DNA from: Candidatus Thorarchaeota archaeon
GTDB taxonomy: Archaea; Asgardarchaeota; Thorarchaeia; Thorarchaeales; Thorarchaeaceae
Assembly: GCA_016841005.1 (NCBI GenBank)
Contig: JAEORG010000174.1
Span: 1 to 12,859 of the forward strand
Direction of reading: 5' to 3'
DNA: 12,859 nt
Shown: piece by piece, positions 6,987 through 12,859 of the stretch
Layout of the letters: every line of letters starts with the position of its first letter
Numbering within the stretch: the stretch's first letter is position 1
Notes under the pieces: model-generated
Seen by the model: only the letters and a program-made list of their open reading frames with translations
Told to the model about the DNA's origin: nothing
Database searches by the model: none
Translations under genes and position numbers: made by a program

Positions 6987-7442
6987 TTGGTTTGGGAGAT
7001 GAATAACAAAAAGAGCCTTGATAGAATAGGAGGCCTGCTTGAAAAGGTAGCAACGAAGAGTCTACCATTCCTAAACCAGTGTTCAGAGACCAAATTTCTT
7101 GCATACTCAGATATTTCTCAGGCTCACGAAAAATACAGAATTTTGGCAAAAAAAGCATTTTCTGGGTCTGAAGAAATATTAAGCTCTAGACCTAATTGCC
7201 GCCAGGGAATTGAATCGGTGCAGTCAGAGTTGAAACGGAAGAAATTATCATCTGACCTCATTACCGCTCTTTCAGATCTCCGTACATCCTACTTGGAAGA
7301 AATCCTAAGACCTGCTGTAAAGGGATACTTAACAGAAGGAAAAGCACCTCGAGGAAATATTGAGGAGCTATATGAAAAGGTTTTCAGATTAGATGGACTC
7401 ATTGATGTCGGGGAGTTCTTTAAACGCGTAGATTCACTCTGA
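6987..7442 (+). CDS. Small helical protein of unknown function
   Basis: A 151-residue, mostly alpha-helical protein that I do not recognise. It shows a helix ending in SETKFLAYSDISQAHEKYR, a middle stretch with Lys-rich SELKRKKLSSDLITALSDLR, and an acidic C terminus (NIEELYEKVFRLDGL to FFKRVDSL). There are only two Cys, no transmembrane segment and no signal peptide. The start could be the TTG at 6987 or the ATG at 6999; a TTAAAA element at 6961-6966 would place a transcript start close to 6987, which would suit a leaderless TTG message. It is divergent from the radical SAM gene across 94 bp, and its 3' end overlaps the opposing coiled-coil gene by 9 bp. Coding is supported by length and even amino-acid composition only. 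Confidence 0.6.
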   Translation: MVWEMNNKKSLDRIGGLLEKVATKSLPFLNQCSETKFLAYSDISQAHEKYRILAKKAFSGSEEILSSRPNCRQGIESVQSELKRKKLSSDLITALSDLRTSYLEEILRPAVKGYLTEGKAPRGNIEELYEKVFRLDGLIDVGEFFKRVDSL

Positions 7443-8888
7443 TGATTTTCCAGTATCACCGATTGTAAGAACAAGTTTTGTATCATCTACAATCCGCGCA
7501 ATGCCAAGTCGTACAAAATCTTCAGCCCATTGAGTCATGATTGCTGGAGAAACACCTAACGATCTTGCCACTTCTCTAATTGTGATTTCCTTACTATCCT
7601 CTAAGATAAGGAATGCCTTGGTTTTCTCAGTGCTATCCATGAGACCCAGGTAACCGTTAAGACGCCCTTCAGTAATCTCAACTCGTCGCTTCATCGTGTC
7701 ATAGTCGTTCTTAAAACGTTCATTACTTGCATTCAATCGTTCATTTTCTGATCTAGTTCTTTCAAGCTCTCTCATTGAGTCACCTGATTCTAAGGACCGC
7801 ACACGAGCTCTTAATTCATCCATCTCCACAAGACGCTCATTGATACTTCCCGCTTCTCCTTCGAGTCTGGACACTTTTTCTCGATAATCACCAATCTCAA
7901 GTTCTTTCTTAGAGATTTCAGATTTCAAATCTGCTATCATATTTTCAGATGATTTCAGCTGTGATTCTGTGTCAGCTATTCGCTTCTGAAGAAATTCTGC
8001 TTCTGTTTCCAAAGCTTTTACATTTTGACGAAGGTCTGAAACAACTGAAGTATCTGCGACTGGTGAAGTTTTTAACGATTCATAAGCGTCTTCAAGACTT
8101 TCATTCCTAAGCTTAAGAGCTGCTAAGTTTGTTTGAAGAGAGATGTTTTCAGCTTCACGATTTTCAAGCCTTTGTTGAGCAATTTCAAGATCTTTCTTGA
8201 GATTTTCAGCTTGTACATTCAGATCATCTAATTGCTGTTGGACCTCAGTAGGAATTTCAACGCGAGGCTTCATACTAAGTTCTTTTGTTAGAAATTCTAG
8301 TTCAGTACTTGTCTTTTGGGAGTAATCTTCTACGGTTGCTTTAAGATTGGAAAGTTCGTCTAATGCCAGTTTTAGTACATCTTTAAACCCGTCAGTGATT
8401 TCCCGAATTTTTTCAAGAATTGGCGCTGACATTTCACTGCTAAGGCTTTCTTCCATTGGAGTGAATTGTTGATCGATTATCTGCTTCAGAGTGGTATTGA
8501 CAAATGTAACATGTAGATTTGTCTTTGCATTCCTTTTACTCTCATCCAGAACGTTGTTTCTGACTCCGACTAGATTACCTTTTAGTGATACCAAGAAAGA
8601 TAGTACAACTGGAATTAAATCACGTTCGATTCTATCAATGGAACTCTCAACTTGAGTTACATTACGCTCAAGTAGATTCATACTATCTCTCAAACGATCA
8701 ATACTCTTTTCTATCCCCATTCGTCTACGAACTTGATCAGCTGATGCAACTTTCAAGAGATCACTTGAAACTCTACCGGAGTCTACTAGCTCCTTCCGCA
8801 TATTATCATCGACACCTAAATCGTTCAGAAGCTTGTCGACGACTTCATCGTGATCATCCTTGGGGAACTCTTTCTCATCTCTCGACAT
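7434..8888 (-). CDS. Long coiled-coil protein with C-terminal winged helix
   Basis: A 484-residue soluble protein. Residues 1-60 are a short helical region (DDHDEVVDKLLNDLGV...). Residues about 60-165 are helical with a hydrophobic patch (LIPVVLSFLVSLKGNLVGV) too polar-flanked to be a clear membrane anchor. Residues about 185-400 form a long coiled coil (repeated LE-x-LK, QLEN/AEN, ELERTRSEN patterns), reminiscent of SMC or myosin-type rods but without an ATPase domain. Residues about 405-484 are a winged-helix domain (KAFLILEDSKEITIREVARSLGVS, helix AIMTQWAEDFVRLGI, wing ARIVDDTKLVLTI). The ATG at 8888 has GTGAGGT seven bases upstream. It could be a chromosome-associated or cytoskeleton-like scaffold; function unknown. 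The same design in shorter form is encoded at 232-828. The 3' end overlaps 6987-7442 by 9 bp. Confidence 0.8.
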   Translation of the reverse strand: MSRDEKEFPKDDHDEVVDKLLNDLGVDDNMRKELVDSGRVSSDLLKVASADQVRRRMGIEKSIDRLRDSMNLLERNVTQVESSIDRIERDLIPVVLSFLVSLKGNLVGVRNNVLDESKRNAKTNLHVTFVNTTLKQIIDQQFTPMEESLSSEMSAPILEKIREITDGFKDVLKLALDELSNLKATVEDYSQKTSTELEFLTKELSMKPRVEIPTEVQQQLDDLNVQAENLKKDLEIAQQRLENREAENISLQTNLAALKLRNESLEDAYESLKTSPVADTSVVSDLRQNVKALETEAEFLQKRIADTESQLKSSENMIADLKSEISKKELEIGDYREKVSRLEGEAGSINERLVEMDELRARVRSLESGDSMRELERTRSENERLNASNERFKNDYDTMKRRVEITEGRLNGYLGLMDSTEKTKAFLILEDSKEITIREVARSLGVSPAIMTQWAEDFVRLGIARIVDDTKLVLTIGDTGKSSE

Positions 8889-9003
8889 GAGATTACCTCA
8901 CTCATCAGAACCTTATTGAGAGTTAGAATTAGACACATCTTGATAACACATAAATCTATTCGATTTGGGTCCTCGAAGGGCAGAAAATCACGGAGATGTA
9001 AAA

Positions 9004-9849
9004 TTGAGACTCTTAGTGGAGATGCAAGCCAATATACATAATCGTGGATCAACAAAAATTCGCGATGGTAAAATGGTGTGGCATCTTCTTACAGACATGG
9101 ATAATCAATTCGTTGAGGGGCTTGATGTCTTTCCACCAGCAAGAGTCTTAGAAAAAGCTGAAAGTAACATTGTCGCAATTATCAAAATACCAGACCTTAA
9201 TCCTGGAGAGAGTTTTTCTCCTACTGTCATTATGAGGATCGATACTGTCACTAGGGATTGGCTAATGGAACCACTCCCAGTACCGGACAATGAATTGCGA
9301 AATCTTAGAGGTACTTTTTGTACTATGCAGAAGTATTGGGAAATCGATGATGCGATTGTACAAGAACTATCTGAACGAATCGCAGAGAGTAGTGGGAATG
9401 ACGAAGCCTATGCACGACTTGCCCTTCAAGTTGTAAGAGAACGAGTGAAGCTGAAAACGCATCTTGACGTACGACTCGGAGCAGCTGAAGCTGCAAAAAT
9501 GAAAGAAGGTGATTGTGATGAGCATGCGGATTTGTTCATCGCCCTGACACGAGCTGTCAAGATTCCATCCCGGAGGGTTGTGGGGCACATCTTCCGGGGA
9601 AGAGGAGATCCCGAACCACATGCATGGAGTGAAGTCTATTTGGAAAACGTTGGATGGATACCTGTTGACCCTGCATTGGGCCGCTTTGGTACGTTAACAG
9701 AGAACTATTTTTCGAGAATTAGAGAAGGATTGGTATCAGAACGTCCTACAATTCAAGTTATCATGAATAGGGCTAATTCAGAACCAGTGGATATCGATGA
9801 GCACGTAAACATGCGAATTCTCATGAATGGCAAGTCTAAAGTCCGGTAA
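9004..9849 (+). CDS. Transglutaminase-like cysteine protease-fold protein
   Basis: A 281-residue protein. The first 115 residues form a beta-rich domain (RLLVEMQANIHNRG to DTVTRDWLMEPLPVPD) like the N-terminal sandwich of archaeal and bacterial transglutaminase-like proteins. The catalytic domain follows: C171 in GDCDEHADLF, H206 in PHAWSEVYL and D222 in WIPVDPALGRFG complete the Cys-His-Asp triad. It may be a protease or amide-modifying enzyme; the substrate is unknown. No signal peptide or membrane segment is visible, so it is probably cytoplasmic. The TTG at 9004 is preferred because GGAG lies eight bases upstream at 8992-8995 and the first strand begins there; a TTG at 8965 would add 13 unlikely residues. 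It is divergent from the coiled-coil gene across about 115 bp and overlaps the opposing nuclease gene by 14 bp. Confidence 0.82.
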   Translation: MRLLVEMQANIHNRGSTKIRDGKMVWHLLTDMDNQFVEGLDVFPPARVLEKAESNIVAIIKIPDLNPGESFSPTVIMRIDTVTRDWLMEPLPVPDNELRNLRGTFCTMQKYWEIDDAIVQELSERIAESSGNDEAYARLALQVVRERVKLKTHLDVRLGAAEAAKMKEGDCDEHADLFIALTRAVKIPSRRVVGHIFRGRGDPEPHAWSEVYLENVGWIPVDPALGRFGTLTENYFSRIREGLVSERPTIQVIMNRANSEPVDIDEHVNMRILMNGKSKVR

Positions 9850-10567
9850 TCATCTTTGAGGCATAAAGCCGTACGAACATTTCTGCTCCAAAGTGCCAAG
9901 ATGAATGAGTATCGAATATACAACATTGCACCTTGGGTAAAAGAGGTGCTTCTAGCGCGGAACGTAATGTAGATGCGAGGTGGTGAGAAAGCATCTCACC
10001 ATATGCAGCAATTTGTGGAATCGCTGTCAAAAACCTCTGTGATGTAGTTTCGAGTTTTCCTGGTTTGTAATCACATATCTGGATTACACCATTAACAATT
10101 CTGATGAGGTCAATATGACCAGATAGATTGTATCTATTTGACCAGACTGGAGTTTCAATAGCGATAGCCAAAGGGTCTGTAATTAAGAAGTCAACTAGGA
10201 TTGAATGATCAGCTCGGTAAGATACATCATTTCGTTCTCTGTGTAATTCTCTGATATGTTCAACTATTTCATATGTAGCATCTAAATGAAGGGTATTAGA
10301 TTTCTCAAGCTTTTTTCTAAATTTTATTTTGGCAACTTTCGACATCTGTTTAAGTCGAAGTTTTGAAGCACTTACATAGAACGGATTTGTAAATGGTTCT
10401 TCTGGAAGTTTCCCTGAAATTACAGTTGATAGATGCGCCCATAATGATGCCGCATCTCCTTTATCCTTACCAATTCTTTCATGATTTGTTCTATTCCATT
10501 GAAAACCATATGCGACCTTACCATGCTTGAATTCTCTTCGAGCTATATCATAATGATCGCCATTCAT
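9836..10567 (-). CDS. PD-(D/E)XK nuclease-family protein, Cas4/RecB-like
   Basis: A 243-residue protein. The second half carries the nuclease motifs in order: E138 in AIAIETPVW, D153 in GHIDLI, D166-Y-K168 in CDYKPG, and Q185-x3-Y189 in PQIAAYGEML. This is the RecB/Cas4-type PD-(D/E)XK signature, with GHIDLI and DYKPG especially typical. The N-terminal 110 residues are basic and helical and probably contact nucleic acid. I see no Cys cluster of the kind that binds iron-sulfur in Cas4, so it is not a standard Cas4, and there is no CRISPR array or other cas gene nearby. It starts at ATG 10567, which has only a poorly spaced AGGGG upstream, and is divergent from the DUF3303-like gene across 71 bp. 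DNA repair, replication or defence are all possible. Confidence 0.8.
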   Translation of the reverse strand: MNGDHYDIARREFKHGKVAYGFQWNRTNHERIGKDKGDAASLWAHLSTVISGKLPEEPFTNPFYVSASKLRLKQMSKVAKIKFRKKLEKSNTLHLDATYEIVEHIRELHRERNDVSYRADHSILVDFLITDPLAIAIETPVWSNRYNLSGHIDLIRIVNGVIQICDYKPGKLETTSQRFLTAIPQIAAYGEMLSHHLASTLRSALEAPLLPKVQCCIFDTHSSWHFGAEMFVRLYASKMITGL

Positions 10568-10638
10568 TCCCCTTCACTCTTCCATCTAGAGCCAATCTTT
10601 TTAATGCACCGAAACTCATCAATAACTGGTAGTCATAA

Positions 10639-10941
10639 ATGACGTTCGCATTTGTGGTGTTTTATCGGCTCATGAAGATGACTCCTGAAGAAGCAGGAAA
10701 GGCTAAGGAGTTCTGGTCGGAATTCTCAAGTAAGGATTGGCCAAAAGATTTGAAAATAATTGGAGACTATCGGTATGCTTGGGGAACGGAGTGGAATGGC
10801 TTTTTACTCCTTGAAACAGAGGACCCACAGATGTTCTTTGAATTTTGGCCAAGATTTCGTGAAAAGACTCGCTGGTATATTGATAACACTCGTACAGTCA
10901 TTGGTCAGAAACGAGAAACTACTGAGTGGCTTTCAACTTGA
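10639..10941 (+). CDS. Small DUF3303-like protein
   Basis: A 100-residue protein with a ferredoxin-like alpha/beta pattern: strand TFAFVVFYRL, helix TPEEAGKAKEFWSEFS, strand LKIIGDYRYAWG, strand WNGFLLLETED, helix PQMFFEFWPRFRE and a closing strand with TRTVIGQ. This resembles the DUF3303/dimeric alpha-beta barrel group, whose biochemical role is unknown. The many Trp and Phe residues suit a small-molecule pocket, which is an inference. The ATG at 10639 is used; ATG 10672 would remove the first strand. It is preceded by a divergent 71-bp gap with TTTTTAA near 10594-10600 and followed by two hairpins. Confidence 0.65.
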   Translation: MTFAFVVFYRLMKMTPEEAGKAKEFWSEFSSKDWPKDLKIIGDYRYAWGTEWNGFLLLETEDPQMFFEFWPRFREKTRWYIDNTRTVIGQKRETTEWLST

Positions 10942-10945
10942 TTCT

Positions 10946-10972
10946 TTCTTATTCTAATTCAAAAAATAAGAA
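10946..10972. terminator. AT-rich hairpin between convergent genes
   Basis: TTCTTATT at 10946-10953 and AATAAGAA at 10965-10972 form a perfect 8-bp inverted repeat with an 11-base loop, immediately after the stop at 10941. Being symmetrical and placed between converging genes, it could mark transcript ends on either strand. All-AT stems are weak, so it may be incidental. Confidence 0.4.
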
Positions 10973-10981
10973 GTAGTGGAA

Positions 10982-10998
10982 GGGCCACCGAGGGGCCC
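10982..10998. terminator. GC-rich hairpin between convergent genes
   Basis: GGGCC at 10982-10986 pairs with GGCCC at 10994-10998 around a 7-base loop, 14 bp before the stop of the 11013-11735 gene. GC-rich in an AT-rich setting and lying next to the AT-rich hairpin, it is a candidate transcript end or processing site. Confidence 0.4.
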
Positions 10999-11012
10999 AT
11001 CCAATTCATTGT

Positions 11013-11735
11013 TTATACAGCTGCTTCTTCCATCAATTCTACAATCCAATTGACATCCTTCTCAAGAATGCCATCTCCAGACCTGTATATCATAAGAGAT
11101 CCTGCATCTGCATTTACAACTGTGGTAAGAAATGCACCACTTGGATATGCAAATGTACCTCTAAATCTACTGATTGCTCCTTTGTATCTCCTGGTGTATA
11201 GACCAATTTCCTCTTCAGTCTGTATTCCGGTTCCTTTAAATTCTGCTTGATTTAATGCGCCTTTCTCTACTCCAGTGAGTAGAACAGCAGCAATATCTGC
11301 GGCACTATCGTAGACCTTCTTGGTGCCACCATTAAGATTCGCTGCACGGATTTTTGCCTCAGTCGCATCTTCAATGATTTTCACACATTTTCTCGCAACT
11401 CTCTCTGAACCACGAATCTCTATGGTCCCCTTGTCTAGTTTTATGAATGCAGTTCCTCTATCAACACTGATGTAGTGAACAGGAGTTTCTGCATCAAAAG
11501 CTTGCACAGGTACTCTGAATCCTGCTACAAAATCACATTCCACAACTTTTCCTTTTATAGTAGCATTGGCGAATCCAGCTGTGATATCTTTCTTATTCTT
11601 AGGGTCATATGGAATCGCTTTCAGCGTACTTGTAAGCTTTGCTGGAGTTAGGTTAAGCCCTTCAAATTTGAAGAGCTTTATGGACAGGCCCATTCCACGT
11701 GTGCGAATGAGCGTTGCTTTCTTGGATTTGCTCAT
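11013..11735 (-). CDS. Unrecognised two-repeat alpha/beta protein
   Basis: A 240-residue soluble protein I cannot assign. It begins MSKSKKATLIRTRGMG, with a basic start. Two stretches look alike in layout: residues about 85-125 (strand GTAFIKLDKGTIEIRGS, helix ERVARKCVKIIEDA) and 195-238 (strand GAFLTTVVNADAGSLMIYRSGD, helix LEKDVNWIVELMEEA). This strand-strand-helix order with a short turn before the helix is reminiscent of TATA-binding-protein-like repeats, but key TBP residues are not evident, so this is only a hypothesis. The ATG at 11735 is preferred because GAGGTGA ends five bases upstream; a GTG at 11744 lies inside that site. A good TATA box upstream suggests strong expression. It converges on the DUF3303-like gene. 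Confidence 0.75.
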   Translation of the reverse strand: MSKSKKATLIRTRGMGLSIKLFKFEGLNLTPAKLTSTLKAIPYDPKNKKDITAGFANATIKGKVVECDFVAGFRVPVQAFDAETPVHYISVDRGTAFIKLDKGTIEIRGSERVARKCVKIIEDATEAKIRAANLNGGTKKVYDSAADIAAVLLTGVEKGALNQAEFKGTGIQTEEEIGLYTRRYKGAISRFRGTFAYPSGAFLTTVVNADAGSLMIYRSGDGILEKDVNWIVELMEEAAV

Positions 11736-11740
11736 ATTTT

Positions 11741-11757
11741 TCACCTCGGTGGTGAGG
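11741..11757 (-). promoter_or_regulatory. Shine-Dalgarno site inside a small hairpin
   Basis: In the minus-strand message the Shine-Dalgarno GAGGTGA (11747-11741) is preceded by CCTCACC. TCACC at 11755-11751 can pair with GGTGA at 11745-11741 around a 5-base loop, masking the ribosome-binding site. The pairing is visible in the sequence; a regulatory role is inferred. Confidence 0.4.
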
Positions 11758-11804
11758 CCGTATTTCTACTGACCTCTGCTTCCACTGGAAAAGTAGGAGA
11801 ATTT

Positions 11805-11814
11805 CTATATAAAT
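11805..11814 (-). promoter_or_regulatory. TATA box for the 11013-11735 gene
   Basis: Minus-strand ATTTATATAG is a strong archaeal TATA match. The standard distance predicts transcription from about 11784, leaving a leader near 50 bases with the hairpin and GAGGTGA site. Confidence 0.6.
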
Positions 11815-11927
11815 GAACACCTCAAATCCAGACATTAGCTGGTTCCCCATCCAGGTAATACATGGGTATGTATGAGGATATCAAACAAGGTTGATTTTCT
11901 GAAAACTGTCCATTAATTGGTGTCCTA

Positions 11928-11971
11928 TTGGCGCCAAATGGAAATCAAATGTTTGGTTTTGAGAGAACCAA
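11928..11971. repeat. Cluster of TTGG/CCAA inverted repeats
   Basis: In the non-coding stretch 11748-12038, TTGGCGCCAA at 11928-11937 is a perfect 10-bp palindrome, and TTGGTT (11953-11958) pairs with AACCAA (11966-11971) across a 7-base spacer. A further TTGG is at 11917-11920. They may be operator sites for the Alg14-Alg13 operon, a transcript structure, or both. The rest of this 291-bp gap shows only the TATA box and hairpin of the leftward gene and no convincing small gene. Confidence 0.4.
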
Positions 11972-12038
11972 CTCAGATTCAAAGGTCAACAAAATTCCTT
12001 ATCAAGAGAGTACAATCTCAGAGAATCAGATGATTTGA

Positions 12039-12506
12039 ATGAAAGTTCTATTTGTAACTGGATCTGGAGGTCACACAAAAAGAAGTATACAGTTAGCCGA
12101 AAAGATGAAGGCAAACAAGATTTTTGTTGTTCCATTTGAGTCTGAACTTACGAAGCAAAAGGTTGGTTCGAATTATATCAGTGTGATTTCACCTCGTTAC
12201 CAAGCTAAGTCCAATCTCATACTAACTATATTTCGGACTCTCTTTTTATTCCTTCACGGTCTTTTCATTCTCATCATAACTCGTCCAGATGTTGCTATCA
12301 GTACGGGATCGGGACTTACATATCCCATCTTTATGATGGCGAGATTCCTAAGAATAAAGACCATTTACATTGAAAGCCCAAGCAGAGTATATCGACCTTC
12401 CAAAGCAGGAGCCCTGCTTCTTGGCAAGGTTGACTTATGGTTGAGCAGTTGGCCAGAACTTGCCAGACGGTATGAGGGAGTTGAATATATGGGGATGATC
12501 TCATGA
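12039..12506 (+). CDS. Alg14/PssD-type glycosyltransferase subunit
   Basis: A 155-residue protein. It begins with a strand and nucleotide-binding turn, VLFVTGSGGHTKRS (GSGGH is typical of Alg14 and MurG-like GT-B enzymes). Residues about 63-84 (ILTIFRTLFLFLHGLFILII) are hydrophobic enough for a membrane-associated helix. Then come DVAISTGSGLTYP, IKTIYIESPSRV and VDLWLSSWPELARRY, all Alg14/PssD-like. In eukaryotes Alg14 anchors Alg13 at the membrane and together they add the second GlcNAc to the dolichol-linked oligosaccharide; in bacteria PssD/PssE act in exopolysaccharide synthesis. A role in archaeal lipid-linked glycan assembly is inferred. The ATG at 12039 has no evident Shine-Dalgarno site. 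Its TGA overlaps the next start by 4 bp (ATGA), so the two are translationally coupled. Confidence 0.85.
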   Translation: MKVLFVTGSGGHTKRSIQLAEKMKANKIFVVPFESELTKQKVGSNYISVISPRYQAKSNLILTIFRTLFLFLHGLFILIITRPDVAISTGSGLTYPIFMMARFLRIKTIYIESPSRVYRPSKAGALLLGKVDLWLSSWPELARRYEGVEYMGMIS

Positions 12507-12859
12507 TTCTTGTAACAGTTGGCACATCACTTCCTCATGATGACATGATTAGAAAGTTTGATGAACTGGTTGGCTCTGAACAACTGAAAGATGAAGTAGT
12601 GGCTCAAATTGGTGCTGGTAATTACATCCCGAAGAATATCGAGTACTTTAGATTTTCAAAGACTCTTGAGCCTTATTTCAAGAGAGCAGAGATTGTAGTA
12701 AGTAACTGTGGTGCGGGAACAATACTTGAGAATACAACTCAAGGCAGAAAATTGATTGCAGTTCAGAACCCTGACATTACCGGAGGCCATGAATGGGAAT
12801 TGGTCACTAAGATGGAGAAAGGATCACATCTGATATGGTGTAAAGACATAGATGATCTC
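12503..12859 (+). CDS. Alg13/PssE-type glycosyltransferase subunit (3' truncated)
   Basis: 119 codons remain open to the window edge. The protein starts MILVTVGTSLPHDDMIRKFDE, followed by VVAQIGAGNYIPKNIEYF, then the donor-binding region AEIVVSNCGAGTILENTTQGRKLIAVQNPD and GGHEWELVTKM. These match the C-terminal GT-B half carried by Alg13/PssE (SNCGAGT with a His/Glu-containing loop downstream), which binds the UDP-sugar. It overlaps the Alg14-like gene by 4 bp and would form the active heterodimer with it. Only about 120 residues are seen, and PssE-type proteins are about 160, so little is missing. Confidence 0.85.
   Translation, partial: MILVTVGTSLPHDDMIRKFDELVGSEQLKDEVVAQIGAGNYIPKNIEYFRFSKTLEPYFKRAEIVVSNCGAGTILENTTQGRKLIAVQNPDITGGHEWELVTKMEKGSHLIWCKDIDDL

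Noticed and set aside
8585..8890. 101-codon plus-strand frame opposite the coiled-coil gene
   Set aside because: It is antisense to a strong coiled-coil coding pattern, and its composition is that of a shadow frame.
8889..9003. Shared bidirectional promoter around the ATAAAT at 8951-8955
   Set aside because: The element could serve either direction by position, but it is short and no second box or conserved flank is visible.
9836..10567. Calling this gene cas4
   Set aside because: No CRISPR array, no other cas gene and no Cys cluster of the Cas4 type; only the shared RecB-like nuclease core is supported.

Overview
The window looks like a compact archaeal chromosome segment, most likely from an Asgard archaeon. 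This is an inference from gene content: a Roadblock/LC7 protein, two tandem paralogues that look longin-like at the N terminus with winged helices behind, coiled-coil/winged-helix proteins, an Alg14/Alg13-type glycosyltransferase pair, and archaeal-style TATA boxes mixed with GAGG/GGTG Shine-Dalgarno sites. I cannot fix the lineage within Asgard. The DNA is AT-rich, gene-dense and shows no tRNA, rRNA, CRISPR array, insertion sequence or obvious prophage.

Positions 1-3162 (+): the tail of an unidentified gene; a coiled-coil/winged-helix protein followed 38 bp later by a PD-(D/E)XK-type nuclease (a candidate two-gene nuclease module); then a Roadblock protein followed 10 bp later by a short radical SAM protein that resembles the core of NifB but has lost one diagnostic NifB motif.

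Positions 3151-6892 (-), read right to left: AmmeMemoRadiSam-type radical SAM enzyme, DUF2797 zinc-ribbon protein with a GIY-YIG-like signature, then the two longin-like/winged-helix paralogues. The last of these runs tail-to-tail into the NifB-like gene.

Positions 6987-10567: alternating genes. A small unknown helical protein (+) converges on a long coiled-coil protein with a C-terminal winged helix (-). A transglutaminase-like protease (+) is divergent from that and converges on a second, Cas4/RecB-like PD-(D/E)XK protein (-).

Positions 10639-12859: a small DUF3303-like protein (+), two hairpins, an unrecognised 240-residue protein (-) with a strong TATA box and a Shine-Dalgarno site that can fold into a hairpin, a 300-bp non-coding stretch rich in TTGG/CCAA inverted repeats, and an Alg14-Alg13 pair (+), the second cut by the window edge.

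Three of the four convergent gene pairs overlap at their 3' ends by 9-14 bp. The best leads for undescribed biology are the coiled-coil/nuclease pair, the Roadblock-coupled NifB-like radical SAM protein, the longin-like/winged-helix paralogues, and the two-repeat protein at 11013-11735.
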